From Hemileia vastatrix (taxonomy: Eukaryota; Basidiomycota; Pucciniomycetes; Pucciniales; Zaghouaniaceae): a stretch of DNA of 64,000 nucleotides. The stretch lies in the NCBI GenBank assembly GCA_030280995.1, contig JASXTE010000017.1, positions 17,481,498-17,545,497 of the forward strand. The letters run 5' to 3'. Of this stretch, positions 54,621 through 64,000 are shown in pieces (the stretch's first letter is position 1; every line of letters begins with the position of its first letter). The notes below the pieces were generated by a model that was not told where the DNA came from, ran no database searches, and saw only the letters and a list, made by a program, of their open reading frames with translations. The position numbers were made by a program, and so were the translations under genes.

Positions 54621-57113
54621 ACTGGTTCCCTGAAAGGTGCAATAACAATTGAGCTATCCTCAAGATTTATTATGATCTCAGCATCTTCCACTGTAGATAA
54701 ATCATTATTATCAATATCAATATTGTTTAAATAATGAATATCCTCTTGCAGAATTAAAATTTCTTGGTGAGATTCATATGAAATATTGCTGGCACAATCA
54801 CTTGAAGTATTATCCGGTGCTATTGTGTCATCAGCATGTTACTCTCTCTGTTTAACAAGATTTATCTTCTTTTCACAAAAATGGACTTTCTGCAAAGTCT
54901 TTCTGCATTTGAAGCAAGTGTTTGTTGCATACTTTTTGGGTGCAAAAGGGGCGGAAGGTTTACCAACCTTTTCCAGAGGTTTTTGTTGGTAATTGGAGGT
55001 TTTCTCCAATGAAGTTCTAGAAATGAATCTTCTAGCATCATACTTGTTTTATAGAAGGATCTCATTAAAAGTATTAATTAAAGAAGAAGGTTCTCTTAAG
55101 AACTCAGTCTTAGCAACTATTAAGTCTCTCAGAGACATAGTTAATTTATAGAGGATCTTGTCCTTCCATAACTCAAACTCCATATCAGGGTCCATTTCCT
55201 TCAAGATTTTCACAAGTTTCATCAGGAACTCAATAGTTTTTTCCGTAGAAGAGCTATATCTGGTTTCTTCATATTGCTTTTGTTGAGATAATCTAAACTA
55301 TGAACCACCAAATTGTGCTTTAATAAATTTTTTCCAATCTTCCCATGAGTAGTCATTTTTATCCAAGAGAACAGATTCATACCACATTAGGGCTACATTT
55401 GTAAATAAAGAAATTAATTTTGACATAATTTTCTCATCTGGGAGTTTGTAGGAATTTTTTAGATTATCAATCCTTCAAATGAACTGCTGCCAATCAGAGG
55501 AAGAGTCACCATCAAATTTTGGATACTGGTCAAATTTTGGCCAATTCTTTTAATTTAAAGTAGTCTCCTTATTACAAGCTTGTTTCTGAGTGAGAAGGAG
55601 CTGTAACTTCTCTAATTGTGTAGTAATCTCATTGTTTAATCCTTCTGTGGATGATCCAGGTCCATCATCAATTTTTTATGGAAACTCAGTGGTATCAACA
55701 GGCATTTCTGGCACTAATTTTACTTTAGATGAAATAGGAACAGGTACAATTGGGGTATCCTGCACAACAGGTTATTTCAAAGAAATGTCTGAAATTTTTT
55801 GATCATGTAACAATGAATTCAATTTCTCTTCAATGGTGGTTAATCTAGTTTTCACTCTTGGAATACTAGATAAAGTCTTATTGATGGTTGAAAAAGATAA
55901 CTGGTTTTTATTTTTGAAAGATGAATAATGGTCACTCAATCTTTCTAAGTTCATCTTATGTCCCTCTAGCTCCTGGAAACAGATGGACACAGTATCTTTT
56001 AATTTAGACAAATAATTCTTGATATTTAACCATAAAGCAACTTTCTTTTCATGACTTACTTTGTAATGAAACAAATAATCAGAAACTCTCTGTAACTCAC
56101 TCCTCAATGCTTGATAACCTTGTTCAGTTAACAAACTATTATATTTCTGAGTAAATTGCATGTTATTCATTATATGATTTTGCTTAGCAATAATATCTCT
56201 CAAATATTCATCATTAATGTTAGCTACTTCTGGAGTATTTCTCAAAAGGGAAACAGAATAACTTTCAAGATTCCCATAAAACTCATGATCAAGTGTCTCA
56301 TCAATAATAGACATATCAGAATTTATCATTGAAGTAGCAATCAAAAGCAAAGTATTAGATACATTAGAATATTGAGCAATTTGTCTACTATTCTCAGCCT
56401 CTACTTGTTTCACAGTCTCATCTCCTCTTCCAGAATTACCTGAAGGAGCAAAATCAGCAACAAGAAATGGTGCTTGAGACTTGATAGAGGGGCTTACCAT
56501 GGCTTGGGCAAGAATTGGACATGTTTTTTTTCTCTTTTTTCCTCCTTGATAGGGATGAGGAGGTGTGGGGTTGAACTGATTGGTTCTTGAAGGACCTGCC
56601 TGAGGTATTTGTTGCTGTTTTTGTTAGGTCAGATAATCCCACTGGGTGTTCAGCCAATCACACTTCCACTTTGACACTTCCACCTTTTCTTGTTGTTGGG
56701 GGGCCAATTCTGGAAGGGCTTTTGGAGGAGGAGGTTTCCTCTTCTCTTGAAGGAAGGACTCTATTTTTATTACCTTGTCTTCTAGAGAGTCTTTTTTTGA
56801 CCTCATCTTGAGGTTTTCTGACCTCAAATCCTTGACACAAGTGGAGAGATTTTCAATTTTCTGATTCAAGGGCATCTTTTTTATTTTGAAACCTTTTGAA
56901 ATCTCTTCTAGGGGGTTGATAGAAGGCTTTTGATCTTGAGCAGTTGTCTCCACTAATATCTCCATCTCCTGCATTTCTACATCCTGATTGGTCCAGTAAT
57001 TGATTAATTTGAGCCAGTTTTGTAGTCAAAGGAGAACTTACAGAAGAAGCTTCATCATAATCAATTAAATCCAGCTCCTCATCAGGGCCAGCAGAAGCAC
57101 CTTGATCAGTCAT
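54621..57113 (-). pseudogene. Gag remnant (element C)
   Basis: Starts MTDQGASAGPDEELDLIDYDE at 57113. A long helical, coiled-coil-like segment (55772-56974 in pieces) is followed by the conserved capsid motif WPKFDQYPKFDGD...WQQFI, a stop, then RIDNLKNSYKLPDEK...MWYESVLLDKNDYSW. A zinc-knuckle-like TNTCFKCRKTLQKVHFCEKK lies near 54900. Confidence 0.8.
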
Positions 57114-57220
57114 AGTTGTAATTAACCTGAACTGAGAGAAAGAAATATTAAAATTTAATCAGTTATTATTTTTACTTTATTTAAAGAAAAATAAGAGAAA
57201 AAAAATTTTCATATGTAATT

Positions 57221-57630
57221 ATCAGGATTCTTTAATCAACTGAAATAATTAAAATATAATGTTTTCCAAGACAAAAAATCAACTGAAATAATAAAATAAT
57301 AAAATAATTAGTAATATATATGTTGATAATTACTAGGACTAGAAGTAAACTGAAGAATTTAATTATCAGGACTTAATTTCAACTGAAAATAATTTTAATT
57401 ACCAGGACTTAATTTCAACTGAAATAATTTAATTACCAGGACTTATTTTCAATTGAAATAATCTTAATATAATCAATTCAATTAATTTTAAATATTATTA
57501 ATTTACTTCCAAGACAATTTGTCAACTGAAACAATAATATAAAATTTTAAGTATCAGGCCAGAAGTCAACTGAAATAATTAAAAATTTTTAATATAATTA
57601 ATTTAATTTTTTATATCACTTCTAGGACTA
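57221..57630. repeat. Motif array in the 5' leader of element C
   Basis: About eight copies, on the plus strand, of a motif near CCAGGACTTAATTTCAACTG followed by AAATAAT, 50-70 bp apart. Several can fold (GAC-AATTT-GTC, ACT-AGA-AGT, GAT-TCTTTA-ATC) directly before AACTG. It is antisense to gag and lies between the 5' LTR and the gag start. Confidence 0.7.
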
Positions 57631-58010
57631 AAAATAACATAGTTCTATCTTGTTCAACTAGGAAAAAAATATTTTATTTACCAGGCACCTCCCCCTGTAA
57701 AATGAGTAAGTTAATACCACTTACAGAGTGCTGAGTAAAAAGATATACGTGGACAATGAAATGTGTAAAATGACCTAAAAATAGTAATCAATATAATTAC
57801 CACAAATATATATGACTATTGCCAATATGTGAGCCTAAATTTTGGAGCGCAGTCTGATTCCTGGTCGCAGCAAAAAAATAAGTCACATGGTTGATGACTT
57901 TTGTTGTTTTTGTTGTCTACTCATCCTACTGGTACCACATTGTTGATGGTCCCTTGGTAGCCGGCTTCAAGATATCAATGGGCCATCAAAAATTTGGAAA
58001 GGGCCTCAAG
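57631..58010 (-). other. Leader of element C next to the 5' LTR
   Basis: The minus strand after the LTR starts CTTGAGGCCCTTTCC. No TGG-type primer site adjoins the LTR, so priming is unexplained; self-priming or an unusual tRNA region are possibilities. Confidence 0.4.
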
Positions 58011-58823
58011 TGTTGAAGGGTCCAGATGGTCTATAAGATTTTTAACAGAGGTCTAACATCAGTGATAGGTGGATTTTTGGATTTTTTTTCAAAGCCAAAA
58101 GTACACATTTTTTCTTTCTTTTATTTACTCAATTTAAAAGAGGTAAAATTATTATAATTATTATTATAATCTATAATTTAGGACTACTATGTTGTAAGTA
58201 CTAAAATAATAAATAATTTTAATAAATATTTTGATTTAATGAGTTAATAAAACAAGTAAGTAAGTAAGAATGATCAAAAACAAACAGAAAGGGAGGCCTT
58301 ATATAGGCAAAGGAGAGACAAGTGAAGGAGTAAAGAATTTTAATTACAAGTGTATGAGAGAAGGAATTTTTCAGAAGAAAGAACTAATCAAATTATTGAG
58401 TTTTTCTATAAAGAATATTTTAGAACATTCTATTTACTGTATATGCCAAAAGAAATGTATTTATTTGAAAATTCCGGTACCTGTTATTTTTAAATAAGTA
58501 AATTTATTCTTTGTACATAATTATTTTTATTTTTAATTATATTTCAAATATTAAAAAACTTTTCTTATTTTAATATTTTAATTTTTTTTCATTAAACTGT
58601 CATTTGAGCACGGTGTTAGAAAATTAAAAATATAATATATAGGAGAATTAATATTAATTTTAAATTTCTACTAAATTTACTTCTTTGTAACTAGTTAATT
58701 TATTACACTTAAACTTAAAGTAAATAAAATAAAACTAATAATAAAAAGAAAATAAAAAGGTGTGGCTTCATCCCAGGAAATAATTAATTATTTTACTGGG
58801 TGAGTCTAGCAGCCTGGCTGACA
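58011..58823 (-). repeat. Element C 5' LTR (right)
   Basis: 813 bp, TGTTGAAGGGTC to CTGGCTGACA on the plus strand. It carries the promoter of the minus-strand element. Confidence 0.92.
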
Positions 58824-59114
58824 GATGGTGTTTATGTTGGATTATTAGAAAACTTGGTTAAAGAGAGTTCAGGTGATAGTAAAAATCATTTAAAAGGAGG
58901 ATGGATAAAGAAGAAATGGTTGAGGCTGAAAGAGATGATAAAATTTTAGAAGAAAATTTGGTTTATAAGAGGTTGTAAAGTTCAGAGGAGTAAAATTCAA
59001 AATCTATTATTTCATTTAGGCAAAGTCAAGGACTAAAATTTTTGGCACATTCATGTGCAGGTAAATTAGGTGATAGGGAAGTTTTCATTGATATAATATT
59101 ACTAGAATTTTAAG

Positions 59115-60400
59115 ATGGAGTCTGGGTACAGAGAGGATTTTTTTTATAAAATGATTAAATTTTTACCAACATTGGAAAAGCTGGATAGTTGTGATAATTA
59201 TGAATGGGTGGCTATCAAAAGGAAGCCACCAGAATTTTATCTATCTGGCAGAAGATTAATGAAAAGGAGGTATCCAAGTCCTCAATCAGTAATTAATCAA
59301 AAGAAAGGGAAAGAGTTGGTTATGAAATCATTGCATGAAGATTTTGGACATAGTGGTGCTTGACAGTAATATAGACAAATTTCTGATAGATTTAAATGGT
59401 TTTGAATGAAGTTGGCTATTAAAAAATGTGTTTAGTCATGTGAAGAATTTTAACAAAGGAATTATTTAAGGCAAAAGGAAATTGGACATGCAACTGGAGA
59501 GAAAAATCTTTTTGGTAGTGTTAGTTTTGATGATTTTCATATAAAAGAGGGAAGATATAAATATTTAATAGTATCCAGAGATGATTTTTCTTTCTGGGTT
59601 GAGGCAGCACCTCTTATTAGTTTAAATTCCAAGAATTTGGAAGAATTTAAAATGAAGGATTCGGTGTATAGATATGGTTTAATAAAGCTGGTAACAGTAA
59701 ATGGAGGTCCTGAATTTGGGACAGAGTTTAGAGAAGCTATATCAAGAGTTGGATCAAAGGTTAGGGTAGCAACTGCATATTATACTGAAGCTGAAAAAAG
59801 GGTAGAAAGAGGGAATCAAGTTATAAAATATGCATTGGTTAAAGTGTGTGGAAAAAGTGCTTACAAGTGGATACACTATTTACAATTAGTATTTTTTGCT
59901 GACAGAATCACTGCCAAAAAGATGACTTGATATTCACCATACAAGCTTGTTTTTGGACAAAAATCAGTTTTACCAGTTGATCTAGAGGCTGAATTATATT
60001 GTGGAGTAAACTGGAGCATGGTCAAATCTACTAAAGAGTTATGATGTGCAAGAATGGTTCAGTTAGAAAAGAAAGAAGAAAATTTAGAGAAGGCATATTC
60101 CAAAATGATGAACATTAGAAATCAGTCAGTAAGATATTGGGATAATTGGTTGGCTCATAGGTTCAGAAAACCTTTGAAAGCTGGAGATATGGTTTTGGTG
60201 TATAATAGAAGTTTGGAAATTCAGTGGGGGAAGATATTAGCTGATAGGTGGAATGGACCATATGCAGTGAAGGAACAGGTCTCTGGAGGCTCATATGTTT
60301 TAAAGGAGTTGGATGGTGTGGAGTTGAAAAAAGGGTAGCTTCTGACCAAGTCAAGTGGTTTTATCCTAGGGGAACCAGGAGTGCTGAGATTTAACTCCAA
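59115..60400 (+). pseudogene. Gypsy integrase remnant (copy 2)
   Basis: Finger start HEDFGHSGA, then broken; SFDDFHI; second catalytic motif VTVNGGPEFG with AAT at 59700-59702 (Asp to Asn); VERGNQ keeps the Glu. The C-terminal GDMVLVYNRSLEIQWGKILADRWNGPY and GGSYVLKELDGVE remain. Its intact Arg codons at YRYG and AHRFRKP identify the ancestral residues behind two stops of copy 1. Confidence 0.85.
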
Positions 60401-61320
60401 GATGAGGATAAACTATTCAACTATTTTTTAAAGAAGATTTAATCTGAAAACAGGATAAACTAACAACTATCATTAAAAATACAATCACCAAATTCAAATG
60501 TCAAAAATTTTATAGTGAAGATTTTTGTAGGAATGTAATTATTTTGGTAGAAGTTTTAACAGGGAAACCTTCTAAATTTAATATTTGAAAATTTGGGGGT
60601 AATTTATGGGCTGGCTGCTCTATACACAATTTCCCCACAATTTTTGTTACCAAATTTTCCCTGTTTCTAGTTGAATTCTGGCTTTTCTTTTGTCATATAG
60701 GTAGTCTTCTAAGACTATAAACTGGATTACTGTGTTATCAATCAATCAGGCTAATTCTAACTCTGGGTTCAAAAATTTATCTTATATAATTTATTTTAGT
60801 TTTTTTTATGAAATTTTATGTAGAATTTTTTTTTTCCTTTCAAATTCTATTAAAAAATTATTTTGGTTAGGGATAATGTCTACTGTTGGTCTCCAATAAT
60901 TTTTAAAACTTGGATGGAGCCCATCCAGTGATTTTTTCTCTATTTTTCTATTTATGTTTTTCAAGTTTTTCAAAATTATTTATGTATTATTTTCAGTTTC
61001 TTTCCTGTGTATCCCACAATCAAGGTGCACTTGGATGTGCATATGATGTCAGGGGTATGGATCATCAAATGGCTGGGGGGCATCTTTATATATTTAATTT
61101 TACTTTTAATGTTTAGGACATCTTTTAAAATAATTTTTTTCATTTTCATACTAAAGATTTTTAATTTTTAATCATATATATATATTCTATTTCAAATATT
61201 TCTTTACAAAATTTATTTTCTTGTTTCAAATAAAATTATTTAAAAATAATAATAATAATAATAATATAACATTTATTTGATTTTATATAGTTTTTTTAGT
61301 TTCTTTTAAATTTCATCAAG
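60401..61320 (+). other. 3' region of gypsy copy 2, proximal part
   Basis: Hairpins at 60394 (overlapping the integrase end) and 60703, the block GGGCTGGCTGCTCTATACAC at about 60608, and the codon-like block at 61025-61085. An ATA/AATAAT microsatellite lies near 61240-61265. Confidence 0.6.
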
Positions 61321-62590
61321 GAGCCAGAAGAGCTATGGAAGTTTTTCTCTTGAAAATAAAACACATTAAAACTTTCAGGAGAAGATCTAGTGAATTTCTT
61401 TATTTCATCAATTTGATGATCTTGTTGGTGCTCCAACCAAGTGGCCATTTTTAAATGACATCTCAAGACTTATTCCCTGGTGTATAATTTGGCTTGATCT
61501 TTAGGGAGATATTCTTTATAATGGGCCAGATTAATGTTGAACATTGAACATAGTTTTTGGGCAACATCATGACATTTTACAGAGGCAGAAGACGGTTCTG
61601 GATCCATGATATATTAAGCCAATAGAGAATAAACAGATCCAGAAAAATCTGTAATATATCATCAATAAACGTCAAAGATTTTAAAACTCAAAAATGAAAG
61701 AAAAAATATTTTTTGTTACTCACTAGAATCAATAGTGTCAAGATCAAAGTTCAAAGTAAGACTTGGTAGAAATTTTTCTTGAATGGGGGATGAGTAAGGG
61801 TTTAGGATGTTGTGATAAGCAGGAGGTTTTAGAAAGGTTAGGGAACTGGAAGGTTTAGAATGAGTAGATGGACCTTTATTTATTGGACTTGGCATTTTCT
61901 TAAAACACAATAATGTAGGACTAGGAGATCTGGGTCTTTTTGAATAATTAAAAGAAGAAGGATGATGGGGGCTGCTTAATGTTGGCTAAGGAGGAATAGG
62001 CTCTGCTATAGGTGGTGGAGAGATAGTAGATGGAGAAAAAGAAACATCCAGAACATATTTAGCGTTAGATTGATTTAAAATAGCTTTAGGAGCAGTAGGA
62101 GGTGTAAGGATGGAAGAAGAGAGCCTTGCTTGAAGAGATGGAGCAGCAAGAAGAGCAGATGGAGGAGGACCCAGAGATTCAGAGTCAGAAGTAATTTTCA
62201 AGAAGGCTAAAGGTGTAAATGGAGCATAATTTTTGGAGGTAGTGTATTTAGGAGATGGAGTACAAGGATGAAAGTGATAAGCAAATCTAGTGTCTGGAAA
62301 TGGGAAGGAGCCATATTTGAGGCCAGAGAATTTTCTCTTCTTTTCGAAAAAGTTGTAACAGGCCCTGTTATAGGTGGGTCTTTTCAGGTTATAAGTGTAG
62401 GTGCACTCTTGATGGATAAAGGAGAAGTAGTCTCATTCTTGATCTTTAGAAGTTTTGAAGTTGGTAGGAGTCATCTTGAAAAGTTGATCATTAGGCTGGA
62501 AAAGATAACTTTGATAGGAGGAAAGAAAATGGAGAAAAAGGATAGTGGCAAAATTTGGGGCTCAAGAAAACCAGTATGAAGTTGGAATTG
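61321..62590 (-). other. Unassigned stretch absent from gypsy copy 1
   Basis: The minus strand has Pro/Ser-rich open pieces (61716-61910 and 61986-62201, with SLGPPPSALLAAPSLQARLS and ISPPPIAEPIPP) separated by stops. It lies where copy 1 has the heptamer microsatellite, so it may be a further insertion or a captured gene fragment. I do not recognise it. Confidence 0.35.
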
Positions 62591-62601
62591 ATGGAATGTT
62601 T

Positions 62602-62733
62602 GGTCCACTATGACCATAATCTGTAAAGTATTTTCTCTTTGGTCCACCATGACCTTAAACTGGAAATTCATTTTTTATATGGACAATTTATGTAGGGATT
62701 TTCAGAAGGGTAGTCCACCAAGACTATAAACTG
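62602..62733 (+). repeat. Three hairpin motifs in gypsy copy 2
   Basis: 62602-62623 (GGTC/GACC), 62641-62663 (GGTC/GACC, then TTAAACTGG) and 62712-62733 (AGTC/GACT, then ATAAACTG). Same position in the element as the 47153-47557 array of copy 1. Confidence 0.8.
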
Positions 62734-62829
62734 AAAGTCAATTAAGATTTGAGTTCCCAAAGGTTTTTAGGAGGTATTGTTAATCTATTTGGATAAAGAA
62801 TTAAGTAACTTTTAACTTATCACTGGTTC

Positions 62830-63480
62830 ATCAGTACTCATACTGGTACTCACTCATTTGGAAAACTCAGTCATTGATGGATATGGTGAAACTAACTTTA
62901 GCAAATGAAGATGTCATAAAAAAACCTATTATGGTAAAAGAAAGATGGAGATTTTAGATTTATTAGTTGAAATTGATAATGACTGACAATAAAGGTTCTA
63001 AGAAAGTCTGGTAAATATGAAGAATTCTGACAAAAATTTTAGGAGTGATTTAAAGGGTTGGAAATTTATCTGAATTTCGAGCTGCTGAATCATAGAAGTT
63101 GGATAGGAGTTGGAATATTAGTGGGTCTCTTTGGTAGACTATTTAGGTGGAAGCCTGGAGGACCTTTTTTCAAGAATGGAAATAAAGTTTTTGGCTCAGT
63201 GGGTGAGGAGGCCACTCTCTCATTATGTGAAAAAGTAGAGATTGGCAGAGGGGAGTCTGAAGAGATTAAAACCTTGCTCTCAGAAGTGGAATCATCACAA
63301 GGAAACTATGGTTATTTAAAGCTTATTTCAAATTATATCAATTTTAATTTAAACAGAAAAATATTGAATCAACCAGACACAAAATTTATCAGCATTAAAG
63401 AAATAAAGTATTAAATTTTCAAAGAAGAGAAGATCAGTCAAAATAAATAATCTCTTTGAAATTTTTCAACATCAGTATCA
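62830..63480 (+). other. 3' region of gypsy copy 2, distal part
   Basis: Matches copy 1 at about 47690-47990 (GGAAGCCTGGAGGACC ... GGCTCAGTGGG ... GTGGAATCATCACAA). A 118-codon frame (63058-63414) is open here but shifted in copy 1, so coding is doubtful. Confidence 0.5.
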
Positions 63481-64000
63481 AATCTTTGCATTGAAATTCT
63501 TTTCTTTATAAGATCTTCAGTATTATGAGAAAAGGTTTCTTGCAAATAAGCCATAATATTACTCTTCATGTCATCACAAAAGTCTAGAAAGAGAAATCTA
63601 TGAAATTTTAGATAATGATTGATATAATAAATCTGAACCAGGCCAACATCATCATTATTGGTGATTACAATATCTTCAAAGAAAATTTAGGAGTTGAAAA
63701 AGAATTTTAGTTGGATATGGAATTAGTAGATGAATTTATAAAGATTAAATCAGGTACTAACTCTTAGAGCCAGGAAATAATGTTTCAGAAAAGCTAAAGG
63801 GAGAAACTGGCATGATGGGATTAGGATCTTGAGAAGGAGGAGGAAGCTCAGGATAAGATTTTTTAAAAGAAGAAGTGTCAAACAGGCTATCTTAGGAGCC
63901 CAGTAAATTGTTATAGTAATTTATTGGAATCATTTAAGGGAATAAAATTATGTATTATATGTATTTACAATAAAATATTTTATTGAATAATAAAATTATA
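63481..64000. other. AT-rich end of window, nothing recognised
   Basis: No gene, LTR or repeat found. Confidence 0.5.

Larger units (their letters stand above)
50222..58823 (-). mobile_element. Chromodomain Ty3/gypsy element C with both LTRs
   Basis: 8602 bp, minus strand, LTRs 50222-51042 and 58011-58823, target duplication GATGG (50217-50221, 58824-58828). Joining the flanks restores homology with copy 1 at 43849-43893, proving insertion into gypsy copy 2. Same family type as element A at 17.7 kb. Gag, protease, RT-RNase H and integrase-chromodomain are all present but interrupted. Confidence 0.93.
58829..63480 (+). mobile_element. Gypsy copy 2 of the hairpin-rich family, right segment
   Basis: Continues the copy broken at 50216: the pre-integrase spacer, integrase (59115-60400), and the long 3' region with the same conserved blocks as copy 1. 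No LTR was recognised at its right end. Confidence 0.8.

Noticed and set aside
50222..58823. Stop-codon reassignment (many in-frame TAA in gypsy element C)
   Set aside because: The stops replace K, Q, E, S and other residues with no consistent amino acid, and the copia and GH17-like frames end normally at TAA, TGA or TAG.

Overview
This is a eukaryotic window that is almost entirely transposable elements. The only host-type genes I can build are two intron-rich tandem paralogues. Short GT-AG introns of 58-135 bp, a Ty1/copia element primed from the initiator-tRNA anticodon loop, chromodomain Ty3 elements, PIF/Harbinger elements with a two-gene layout, a TET/JBP-like oxygenase relic and AT-rich DNA together suggest a TE-swollen fungal genome, most likely a rust fungus (Pucciniales). 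The species cannot be read from the sequence.

Region 1-14.7 kb. A decayed copia copy runs off the left edge (1-2024). Two paralogous secreted GH17-like genes follow on the minus strand (3120-4771 and 11934-13574). Each has seven exons with matching phases and gives 365 and 366 residues. Both have Gln where family members carry the catalytic nucleophile Glu. A complete, apparently young copia element (5549-11040) sits between them. It has two 684-bp LTRs that look identical by eye, a 5-bp CAGTG target duplication, one uninterrupted 1331-residue polyprotein and a half-tRNA primer site.

Region 14.7-25.4 kb. This holds a 3' LINE stub, a 422-bp hairpin MITE with a TAA duplication, a 260-bp MITE with nested palindromes, and a decayed minus-strand chromodomain Ty3/gypsy element followed by a second gag-protease fragment of the same family.

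Region 25.4-37.2 kb. A PIF/Harbinger element (26399-37182) has a second one (27196-34938) inserted, in opposite orientation, exactly inside its transposase gene, flanked by AAT. The inner element carries a Myb/SANT-like ORF1, a convergent DDE transposase and, between them, a degenerate gene with a TET/JBP-like 2OG-Fe(II) oxygenase domain plus a Ser/Lys-rich repeat region. It also holds a G-rich foldback array. The oxygenase cargo is my best candidate for something undescribed.

Region 37.2-64 kb. A MITE of the 17.4-kb family (37292-49478) is split by an 11.9-kb plus-strand Ty3/gypsy element (37402-49338). The 17.4-kb sister shows the empty site. A second copy of that gypsy family (49481-63480) is itself split by an 8.6-kb minus-strand chromodomain gypsy element (50222-58823, TSD GATGG). 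The non-coding parts of the plus-strand gypsy family hold about twenty short hairpins followed by a conserved TAAACTGG-like tail. Stem sequences differ between copies but stay paired, which is the second candidate for an unnamed functional element.

Most polyproteins are broken by stops, frameshifts and catalytic substitutions. In the plus-strand gypsy copy several stops look like CGA-to-TGA changes, consistent with CpG decay.
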